The position numbers and the translations under genes were made by a program. A stretch of 19,180 bases of DNA, taken from the NCBI GenBank assembly GCA_964539785.1, contig CAZIJQ010000052.1, positions 1 to 19,180 on the forward strand. Reading direction: 5' to 3'. Positions 1-8,800 of this stretch are shown here, in pieces (position 1 is the first letter of the stretch; every line of letters begins with the position of its first letter). The DNA is from JABMPO01 sp964539785 (GTDB lineage: Bacteria; Fidelibacterota; Marinisomatia; Marinisomatales; TCS56). The notes beneath the pieces were generated by a model, which did no database searches, was not told the DNA's origin, and saw nothing but the letters and a program-made list of their open reading frames with translations.

Positions 1-1
1 A

Positions 2-361
2 AAAGTGCACCTTAACTTTTTAACTGAGAAGTCCGAAAGAATCAAAAGACTTACACCTACGGAATTTCTTTCAGACATTTGCTCGCTGGTCGATGATAGC
101 GGTATCCTTTCGGCAAAGCTATCCAATTTTACCCGATTAGATAACACATTGCTCATTTTGATCGACCAATTGGTTATGAAATTTTCGAACTATTTTATTA
201 TTCAGCATGCATCAGGATTATTTTTCTATGGTTCAAACTCCTTTTATAAGGATTTTGAAGAATACATGGTACTATGGTGGTTACCAGACGAAGTTGAAAA
301 TCCGGTTAGAATTATCGCCAAGCCCGAAATCGATTTACTGCTTACTAATAAAGGTTTTTAA
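2..361 (+). CDS. C-terminal part of an unrecognised protein (5' end may lie outside the window)
   Basis: The frame is open from the first bases of the window to a TAA at 359-361. A GTG at position 5 could be a start, but no ribosome binding site can be seen because the window begins there, so I treat the gene as 5'-partial. The visible 118 residues show no signal peptide and no convincing membrane helix. The last third is rich in aromatic residues, with a Trp-Trp pair in VLWWLPDEVE. I recognise no family. The end of the frame lies about 75 bp before the GTG of the large membrane protein on the same strand, so the two may be co-transcribed. That the frame is coding rests on its length, lack of stops and ordinary composition. 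Confidence 0.5.
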   Translation, partial: KVHLNFLTEKSERIKRLTPTEFLSDICSLVDDSGILSAKLSNFTRLDNTLLILIDQLVMKFSNYFIIQHASGLFFYGSNSFYKDFEEYMVLWWLPDEVENPVRIIAKPEIDLLLTNKGF

Positions 362-435
362 TCAATCTGAACATATCAATATCATCAAAGAAACTTAAAA
401 CCATCTTCTATGGTTTCCTGCCGGGTTATATTCTG

Positions 436-3342
436 GTGGTATTGATCAAGTTCGCGCATATTGGAATTATTAACAATCCCACATTAACAATATTTTTACT
501 TATCGCTGGTGTCGTTGGTTTATATCTCAGCCTGTTAAGTAGAAGACTGCCGGTATTATTAGTTTTTGTTATAGGAATAATTTCATTTTTACTGACTCAT
601 TATTACCTATCTCTCCTGGGACTGACCCCTCTCACAATTGTACTAATAATAATTTCAATTGTAGCAGTGTTTTATCTGGCTGGTAGTCTACATTTTAATT
701 ACAATCAGTCCAAAGCGAGCAAAGAAAACTCCCATCAACTTTTTTTGTCAGGTGCACTAATTAGCTTCATTTTTATATATGTGTCACCGGCGGCAATCAA
801 TCTGATTATTGGCTATATAATATACCTATCTCTATTCCTGGGAAAATTAATACCTGCAATACAGACGATTTTACCCCGCATAAGAGTAAATAAGCTGAGT
901 ATGTCTGCAGTAATAAATCGAACAAATGTTCTCCCCTTTTTTATATCCGGAATTCATTTTGGCCTCTCACAGATTGCAATATTTTTTACCATTCAATGTT
1001 TTGTGACTGCAACATTTCTGGGATATTTCGCTGTGGCCTGCGCTTGGCTCACCGGTGTAGTAATAAGTTTGAAATTTGGAAAATCCGGGGACTACATCAA
1101 ATCTCTGATTGTATCCATTTTTGGATATTTATTATTGGCAATCTTAACAGCCTATCTCCCTCCGTATCATATCTTTTTACCCGTCTATTTTATAATAATA
1201 ATTTTAATCGCTCTCCCGGCCGGCAGCTTCTTCAGAAATTTTGCCCAAAAATTCTCTGCAACTTCCCTTTTCTTTCATGAGAATAACGGCTTTGTACTTG
1301 GTTTTATCCTTTCGTTACTAGGGTTTGTAAAATGGGGCGTATACTTTTTGTATTCAGCACCACTGGTTACTTTTCTTTTGGTAATATTGAGCCAGACTCG
1401 CCTGAATTGGACATCGCTACTGGTGCTAATTACCTTTTTGAGTTGTTCCTTTTTCCTTAAGGCACAGGCCTTATTCTGGTTGACTGGCCTTATTTTGGTA
1501 CTGGCGTTTGTTTCAGTCTTGATCAGCCCAAAATTAGTATTAGATATCGCCCAAAAGGGCTTCCTGCACTCAAAACGAACAATTAGGATAATGCTGTTCA
1601 TTGCCGGATTTAATCTGATTTTACTGCAATATTTCATCACCCGGGAATTTTCCATTATCATTGTAGCTACCGAGATTACAGTATTGATTGTTGGCGCCGC
1701 TTATTTTACCGGTTTCTCAATCGGCTATGGTATCGCAAGGTTTATCAATGCCAGACTGTTAAAAATATTAGCTGTTCTTATGTTCTTACTGCATGTATTC
1801 GTTCTCCTCTTCAGCAGGTTTACAGCAGGTTATATGATAGCAGCCGGCTATGGCATGGAAACCCTTTTCGCACTATTGTTTATCACGGCTTTGGGAACAT
1901 CCAGCTTCTATTCTATTTTCCTGCCCAAATTGATTGATGAATGGAGTTCCGAATCAATGGCAAGCGCTTATTCCTGGGACTTATTGGGCGCTTTTGCCAG
2001 TACTCTGGCAATGTTTATCTTTACTTTATTTATCCCCTCAGCAATCCATTTGGTCTATTTCACATTTTTTCTGATTTTGATATATCTGATTTTTCAAAAA
2101 TCGCATTGGCGAAATCCTTTGCTGCTGGCAGGTATTTGGACAATTGCATTGATATTTCAATACGGGCCTGATTTATACCGTTTGTCGACCCAAGATTATT
2201 ATCTTACCCGAGATTATGAAAACCCGGATATTAAATTCAGCGCCAATTCACTTTATCATACTATTGATATAATAGATACTTATCAAGATACCGATCAAAC
2301 CATACCTCTTTCACGCTGGTCATTCCTTAATGGTGTCGTATATTTTGGCTATCAGTATGATGAAGCTGGAGCTTTCGTTAAGGAGACGGGGTTAAGCGAA
2401 TTCACTTATTTTCTGGCTGAGCTACCAGCAAAATACTTGTATCAACAAAAATCAAATAAGTTACAGGTATTGATACTCGGGTGTGGATCAATGTACTCTA
2501 TAGACCGAATCAGTCCTTTCTCAGAAATGATCAGAATGGTGGAAATCGATCAAACTGTCGTGACATCCGCCCAACAATGCTGGTACGAATTGAATCGTTA
2601 TGACCAGTGGGATAATTATGAATTGATCATCGATGATGCAAAACATTATTTATCAACTACCGACGAAAATTTTGATCTCATTATCATGGATATATCGGCG
2701 CCCTATCAATTAGGCACAATGCTCTTACACAATCTTGATTTTTATCAAGAGATTCAAAGACATCTCAAGCCAAACGGGATTTTCGCTGAATCGACTCAGG
2801 GTCGCCCGCTGCCCTGGTATCCGAATAGTCAGGGAATGAAAATCCTAAAAGGCGTTACTGAGATTTTCCCCTACTATCGTGTAGTAGACTGCACCGGCTG
2901 GCCACGGGGAAAACATGGTTATGTTTATGCATCTGATGATTCCCAATTTTCTACCCCAACTTTATTAAACATTATGCGTGAAGATAATACCATTAAACGA
3001 GTTGATATTTATAGCGAAAATGATCCGTACCTTGAACTCGAACTACCCGAGCCCTATTCATTAACAAGTATGGAAACCCTCCTTTCCGGTAATCTTTGGA
3101 GACTGGAAGATCAGTTACAATTAGAAGATATGAAACGCCGTGACCAGAAAGTTAACCGAGAAAAAAATAATATTTTCCTGCGCTCATTACATTTTCGATT
3201 GCCAAATGCAATCCTTTCAAAACTGAAGAACCCCTATTTTATTATTTTCAACGCATTAGTAATAATTGCAGCAATCGGGTTACGCTGGCAGGCAACGCGC
3301 CCCAGGCGGTCATCAATTGTTCCCAAGCGTGACTCTACTTAG
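436..3342 (+). CDS. Polytopic membrane protein with C-terminal spermidine-synthase-like methyltransferase domain
   Basis: The protein is 968 residues from the GTG at 436. Roughly residues 1-600 form many hydrophobic helices. A soluble Rossmann-fold domain follows at about 640-880, then a last helix near 940-955. The soluble part has the order of a spermidine synthase/SAM-methyltransferase: LILGCGS (679-685, motif I), VEID (702-705, acidic end of strand 2), DDA (733-735) and FDLIIMDISAP (746-756, motif IV). In true aminopropyltransferases motif IV reads about DSSDP. Here D752 is kept but the second acidic residue is A755, so polyamine synthesis is doubtful. Databases often call such proteins fused membrane/spermidine-synthase-like; their substrate is generally unknown. 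The start is uncertain: the frame is open back to 352 with no ATG, GTG or TTG before 436, no clear ribosome binding site is visible, and residues encoded upstream (FYGFLPGYILV) look like part of the first helix. The end overlaps the convergent gene by 30 bp. Confidence 0.8.
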   Translation: MVLIKFAHIGIINNPTLTIFLLIAGVVGLYLSLLSRRLPVLLVFVIGIISFLLTHYYLSLLGLTPLTIVLIIISIVAVFYLAGSLHFNYNQSKASKENSHQLFLSGALISFIFIYVSPAAINLIIGYIIYLSLFLGKLIPAIQTILPRIRVNKLSMSAVINRTNVLPFFISGIHFGLSQIAIFFTIQCFVTATFLGYFAVACAWLTGVVISLKFGKSGDYIKSLIVSIFGYLLLAILTAYLPPYHIFLPVYFIIIILIALPAGSFFRNFAQKFSATSLFFHENNGFVLGFILSLLGFVKWGVYFLYSAPLVTFLLVILSQTRLNWTSLLVLITFLSCSFFLKAQALFWLTGLILVLAFVSVLISPKLVLDIAQKGFLHSKRTIRIMLFIAGFNLILLQYFITREFSIIIVATEITVLIVGAAYFTGFSIGYGIARFINARLLKILAVLMFLLHVFVLLFSRFTAGYMIAAGYGMETLFALLFITALGTSSFYSIFLPKLIDEWSSESMASAYSWDLLGAFASTLAMFIFTLFIPSAIHLVYFTFFLILIYLIFQKSHWRNPLLLAGIWTIALIFQYGPDLYRLSTQDYYLTRDYENPDIKFSANSLYHTIDIIDTYQDTDQTIPLSRWSFLNGVVYFGYQYDEAGAFVKETGLSEFTYFLAELPAKYLYQQKSNKLQVLILGCGSMYSIDRISPFSEMIRMVEIDQTVVTSAQQCWYELNRYDQWDNYELIIDDAKHYLSTTDENFDLIIMDISAPYQLGTMLLHNLDFYQEIQRHLKPNGIFAESTQGRPLPWYPNSQGMKILKGVTEIFPYYRVVDCTGWPRGKHGYVYASDDSQFSTPTLLNIMREDNTIKRVDIYSENDPYLELELPEPYSLTSMETLLSGNLWRLEDQLQLEDMKRRDQKVNREKNNIFLRSLHFRLPNAILSKLKNPYFIIFNALVIIAAIGLRWQATRPRRSSIVPKRDST

Positions 3343-4971
3343 CTTATAGCCCCTGAAGTAGAAATTATGCAATATGTCGAATTTTAATAGATGACCAATA
3401 CTTGTATTGATCTTTCTTTCACTATTTGACAGACAATAAACCGAGTTCCCGGAAGTAATCCGCTCAATTAATTCAAAATTGGAAATCTGCGGTTTGTAAA
3501 AATGGACGCTAAGGTGCGATAAATACAGGTCATCTCTTAGCATTTCGTCTGGTCGATCCAGGTATTGGGTGACAATCGGTTCCAAGTCGGTATAAATCAT
3601 CAAATGATTGGCAAGATGCCGATGATCGACCAGGATCAGTGCTCCTGGTTCGGTAAATTTATTCGTCAGTTGTGCCATGTTAGAATAAGGCAAATTTCTT
3701 ACGTAAAATCCGCTCAATCCTCCAACATATTCAGCATTTAGCCGTTTATTATCCTGATATGGTTTTTGATAGCGATCCACAAGATTAGAATAGGTATAGC
3801 AATTTATTAATATCAGTAGCACCACAAATATACCAGATATTCGCTTTAAATATTGATTATAGGTAAATAGCGCAGGGGTGATAACAATGAATCCGGCAAA
3901 TGCCACGGGATTCCACTGTTCCGGGTCCCAGGGAATCCAGAAAAAGAAATGAGCGCTGACAACACCAATATAAATCAATGCCATCCAAATAATTTCTGGC
4001 GAGTACTTATATGATTTCACCACAAGATAAATAAATATTGAAACCACAACGATTACTTCAATCCACAAATAATCATGTTCAAAATATTTTCCAATCAGGA
4101 ATCTGCGGAAACCCTCATAAGCCCATACCAATTGGTCGGTAAATACAATATTAGCGTTAAAAAACTCACCGGTGGCATGATATTCCAGCAGCCAACGCAG
4201 TCCACCGGCTATGGTCGTTATCCCATTGACACCAATAATCAATATTCCAAACCAGATCAGTAATAATATTCCGGCCGTAAGCATGATTATAAGAAATTCA
4301 GCAATTTGCTTTTTGAAATTCAGATAAAAATCTTTCCGGATCAAATACACGATGCCAGTGGTAATAACCAGTATCCCATTCTCCAAATGAATCATGATGG
4401 AAAACGCCAGTATGAATCCTAATGCAAGATCGGGTAGATGATGACCAAACCAGTTAGAATAACGGGCTGCAAACAGTTTCAGTCTGGGAACGAAACCAAA
4501 GGAAATCCAACCTTTTAGTCCGAAAAACCCAATCAGATATATAATATTCAGCACTAGCATGGTGTCTTTTTCTTCGCCACCAGTAGTGAACTGCCAGTGC
4601 GAAAAACAAAAGATATATACTACTCCGATCATGATTGCCGCAAAATCGCTCTTAAGAAAATTGCGGAAGAAATAATAGATTAGCACAATATTGATTGTTG
4701 AGAAAAATACTTCCCGCAGACTGGTAACCAGTAAGGGATCGGCATTTCCGAAGATCAGGTTGAAAAATTGAGTTATGGGAATCACCAGGGTGTGGGCAAA
4801 AAACAGTATCACCTGCCAGGGCGTGTCACCAAAATGAGCAATTGTAGTGGCGGTCATCAATCCATCCCAACGACGAAAACCCGGCATTGGAAATAACATA
4901 TAGAAAAAGAAATTGAAGGCTGCCAAAATAGTGGCCATAACCCGCGGTGATATTGATTTTTTTCCGAGCAT
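3313..4971 (-). CDS. Polytopic membrane protein, possibly GT-C-like glycosyltransferase
   Basis: This 552-residue protein has about ten strongly hydrophobic segments in its first 400 residues and a soluble C-terminal portion of roughly 150 residues. The first loop after helix 1 holds FRRWDGL (33-39, D36), and a later loop has GGEEKD (131-136). An acidic residue in the first outer loop, many helices and a C-terminal soluble domain are the plan of GT-C lipid-linked sugar transferases such as the PMT/ArnT group, but I see no signature that proves this. The start ATG has no good ribosome binding site. The gene follows the 240-residue membrane protein gene by only 19 bp, so translation may depend on readthrough from that gene in a two-gene operon. 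Its last 30 bp overlap the end of the convergent 968-residue gene, leaving no room for a terminator between them. The coding call is firm; the function is a guess. Confidence 0.75.
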   Translation of the reverse strand: MLGKKSISPRVMATILAAFNFFFYMLFPMPGFRRWDGLMTATTIAHFGDTPWQVILFFAHTLVIPITQFFNLIFGNADPLLVTSLREVFFSTINIVLIYYFFRNFLKSDFAAIMIGVVYIFCFSHWQFTTGGEEKDTMLVLNIIYLIGFFGLKGWISFGFVPRLKLFAARYSNWFGHHLPDLALGFILAFSIMIHLENGILVITTGIVYLIRKDFYLNFKKQIAEFLIIMLTAGILLLIWFGILIIGVNGITTIAGGLRWLLEYHATGEFFNANIVFTDQLVWAYEGFRRFLIGKYFEHDYLWIEVIVVVSIFIYLVVKSYKYSPEIIWMALIYIGVVSAHFFFWIPWDPEQWNPVAFAGFIVITPALFTYNQYLKRISGIFVVLLILINCYTYSNLVDRYQKPYQDNKRLNAEYVGGLSGFYVRNLPYSNMAQLTNKFTEPGALILVDHRHLANHLMIYTDLEPIVTQYLDRPDEMLRDDLYLSHLSVHFYKPQISNFELIERITSGNSVYCLSNSERKINTSIGHLLKFDILHNFYFRGYKLSRVTLGNN

Positions 4972-4990
4972 TACTGAATCACTAAATGAT

Positions 4991-5713
4991 TTACAAACGT
5001 TCGCTTTTTGTGGTTCTCGGAAAAAACCTGCTAAAATTCATACCCTGAGTGTTCAGCAATTCGATAATACCCCAGAGTACAATCGTTACCCCCAGCATTT
5101 CACCAAATTCCTCCAGAATCACCTGGGTGAGATAGCCGGCTCCCCTTCGAAAATAATTTGATAAAATTTCAATTCCAACGGCCGAAACCACATAAACTAC
5201 TAACCCAAGGATGAATTTATTTATTACTCCCGGGATATTGCTGATCCTGCTCTTTAAATGCAGGATGATTCCCAGCATCAGGGCAAAAAATGGAATACCA
5301 ACAATAAACATCCAGATTCCCGTTACCCAGAAAATCGTATTCCTCCGCGTACCCCCAGCCAGCAAGAAATCAGTCATTTCACCAAATTCTTCATGAATCA
5401 TGGCTATTTCGTCCAGCGACATTACGACAAATATTAGGGGTATAATCCAGGCTAATTTGTTGAGCTTTTGCTGTTCGCTTGACAGATTCCTAAGATACAT
5501 TCCGGATGTTATTGCCAATAGGAAAATCTGGATTGAGGAATACCAGGCCGGCAGATTATTCTCATTATCCAGATCAATGAAATCAGTAAACCAACTAAAG
5601 GGATAATCAACAAAATGGTTTCCCAGATATAGTAGAACTAAAATAATATCGCAGATTAACAATATCTGTATCAGTTTAGGAATCCCATTCTGTTTCCCAC
5701 TATCTAATTCCAT
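4991..5713 (-). CDS. Six-helix membrane protein with paired acidic EEFGEM motifs
   Basis: This 240-residue protein has about six membrane helices (near 15-31, 56-74, 86-100, 127-152, 164-184 and 198-218). Acidic residues and one His cluster around the helices: SLDE (99-102), HEEFGEM (107-113), IE (181-182) and LEEFGEM (200-206). The hexapeptide EEFGEM occurs twice, in the middle and in the last helix region. This suggests two related halves or a shared site, for example for a metal or proton, but I do not recognise a named family and claim no activity. The start ATG is well supported by AGGGA about 6 bases upstream. It is the first gene of a probable two-gene minus-strand unit, with the 552-residue membrane protein gene starting 19 bp after its stop. 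The divergent CapA-like gene begins 93 bp upstream, so promoters for both directions should lie in that gap. Confidence 0.75.
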   Translation of the reverse strand: MELDSGKQNGIPKLIQILLICDIILVLLYLGNHFVDYPFSWFTDFIDLDNENNLPAWYSSIQIFLLAITSGMYLRNLSSEQQKLNKLAWIIPLIFVVMSLDEIAMIHEEFGEMTDFLLAGGTRRNTIFWVTGIWMFIVGIPFFALMLGIILHLKSRISNIPGVINKFILGLVVYVVSAVGIEILSNYFRRGAGYLTQVILEEFGEMLGVTIVLWGIIELLNTQGMNFSRFFPRTTKSERL

Positions 5714-5806
5714 AATTTCCCTGTAAATTGTTTCACTTTAACTTACGTCATTAAGGATAAACTGCCAAACAACCGAGCGATAACCTGTTGAATTGGAAAT
5801 ACTACC

Positions 5807-8800
5807 ATGCCTTCTTCCATATTTCATAAACACGCTGTTACCACAATATTGTTGATTGTGTTTATATCATCGATGCACGGTGAAGTTATCTATGAGTATG
5901 GCAGTATTTTAGAATTCATTGGCGGTAATTCAAGTACGACCGCCTATGATAATTACATTAGCCATGTTTCTGAGGGGATTGTATCCCCTGGTTATAATGA
6001 TTACGGTCCCGATACACTGGATGTACAAAATAATGATTTCGGTGATTATCGTATAATACCGCCTGATTCTCCAATTCTGGATTATTGGCGAGCAATATTT
6101 GGCGAATTGATAAATAATAATATTCAGTCTGTCGACGTATTATTGACTGATTCACTTAGTTCATTTAATTACGACATTGTACATTTCGTTGATACGGTTT
6201 TCACCCGTTCTTATTATCTCATACGGGAACGTCTGGATTCCAACTATTATGACGAAAATATGATAGTCAATCCTGATGACGATGTTGCCGGAAGTTTCAG
6301 GAACGGTTGGGGACTATATTTGATCAGTCCATCAGCCAGCCGATCAAATCTGCTGATTGAAGTACCCCATCCCTGCGATGACTTTATCGCGCCCTATTTC
6401 GCAACAGAATTATTCACCCAATGTGATGCCTTTGCCCTGGCGATTGCCGGCGCCGGTCGTGAAGTCCGCTGGACTGGTATTCCCCCCTACAACAACGGTA
6501 AATCACGATCCGATCCATCACGCAACGCAAATTCCGTATTCCAGATTTTCCATGAAGTAATCTCAGACTCACTTATACAAATCGGCCCCCATTCTCCTCT
6601 GGTACTGCATACACACAGCTTTGACAATTCACATACGGATTTCAAGTCGATTGTCCTTTCGGCTGGGGTTTATCAGCCAAACGCAAATAAACCGATTCGG
6701 GATATTACGGCAGATAATCTGGATTTTGTCAATTTTACCATGGAATACCCAATAGCTGAGAATACTTTCGGCGTCCATACGCCGGTGCATGTGACCGATT
6801 ACTTTCAGATTCATTATTCAGGTGAGTTTTATTATCATGGTCAGGACGCTGATTATGAATTGCCACACAGTTATGAACTACTTGGACCATATAATGGCGT
6901 TCAGATGGTTTATTCACAGCTTAACCACTATTCTGCCAGTGTATATGAACCATGGGTTCAAATCGAATTGGACGAAAAACCGGAATTATTTGATCAAATG
7001 AACCTACCGTTATCGGAATTATATGCCGGGGACTACCCCACCAGTTATCGTAATTATTCCATATTACTTGATTATTACCAGCCATTTATTTCCGCTATTA
7101 ATTCATATCTCACCAATTGGGAAACAATACTAGATACAATTCCACCGGCGGATATCTTGCCCTTCTATCCCTCCGTTGTTGAACCAAACAGTATCAAATT
7201 ACACTGGAACCCGGTAGATGATACCAATTTCAAAACCTATCGTATAGTATTTAATGAGGACAGCATTACCAGTAATTTCCATTTTTGGGATAATTCCACA
7301 TATGCCGGCCTAGCCAACATGCGCCGTGATAATGTAGTCATCACGGGATTGGTGGCTGACTTGGATTATGAGTTTAAAATATCAGCCGAAGACCATTTCG
7401 GAAATTCCAATCAACTGTCAAATCCAGCCTATAATTATATTCCTGGTCATTCTACCCCTATCATAATCGCTGATTTTGACAGCGGCGGTATCAATTTGGT
7501 ACCATACCCCAATGAGGACAATCACCCTAATGCCTGGACGATTGATACAAGTAATGTTGCCGAAAACAGTACTCATTCTCTCAAATTGACCGGTAATACC
7601 TGGAAAGTACTAGCCATTGATTCACCAGTTATTTCCGAAAATTCAGTCTGGTTAACCTCGGCGTATATCGCCCAAATCAGTGAGATTCAAGGCATCGGTA
7701 TCATGGATTCGCTGAACGTTCTGTTCTATTCCTTTGCAGGCACTCAAGAGGTTGACCCGGAAGAATGGATACCGGTGTATCAGGGATTTTTTGAAGAAGA
7801 AAATTGGGCGACCTATCATTTACCGGTAGGGCACGATTGGTTTGCGTTTTTTGATTACTTGCCGCACTTGACTCATATTGTATTTATCAACGATCAGGAT
7901 GAAGGGACACCGGGTACTGTGTATTTTGATAATATTATCGATGTTACAGGTGATTTATCAATTCCACCGCAATTGTCAATTTCCTACTCGCGGGGCAGTC
8001 TTTTTCGTGACTCGAACAATAATCGCAGTATCGATATCAGCTTTTCGGCAGTCATAAACGATATCGATAGCTATATCCATGATTATTATTGGAGCTTTGG
8101 AGACGGTTCCCATAGCAGCGACATTTCTCCGGTTCACACCTACAATATTGAAGATGATCACGAATATACAGTAATGCTGGAAGTTTGTGATGAAACTGAT
8201 CTCTGGGGGCGAGCTGTGATTAATGTTGATGTGGACCCGGGAATAACACAATTCCCCATCAAGCTGAATTTTGTTGGCGATATCATGCTGGCCAGGGATT
8301 ATGAAGACGACGGCGGAATTATTGCCAGTAATGGAGTGGAATCAATATTCGAACCAACGTTAGCCATACTCGGCGAAGCAGCCGATATAACCGTTGTAAA
8401 CCTGGAATGCCCGTTAACCGATCAGGGAACTGAGCACCCTACTAAATCAGTTACTTTCCGTGGCTCCCCAGCAAATGCGGCCGGTCTGGATTATGCCGGT
8501 GTCGACATTGTATCGTTGGCTAATAATCATACCTTAGACTTTGGCTTAGAAGGCCTGCAGCAAACCCAATCGGTACTCACTGACAAAGGCATCCTGCATT
8601 CCGGGGCTGGTGTTAATTCATATGCAGCGGAACAACCTGTTTTTAGTTCAGTAGCCGGTGTCAACATTGCGTTTTTTTCCGTCAGCGATCGAACCGGGCA
8701 ATATAATAACTCCCAGCCCTATCTACAGGCCGGCTTAAATAAACCGGGGTTTGCTTACATGACACCCTACAACATCATTCAGCAAATCGAATCAGTACGC

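Noticed and set aside
207..398. 63-codon plus-strand frame near the left end
   Set aside because: It overlaps the better-supported frame 2-361 in another phase and has no start signal or recognisable content.
1275..1661. Minus-strand frame of 128 codons
   Set aside because: It lies wholly inside the membrane part of the 968-residue gene, on the other strand, and shows no domain or start signal.
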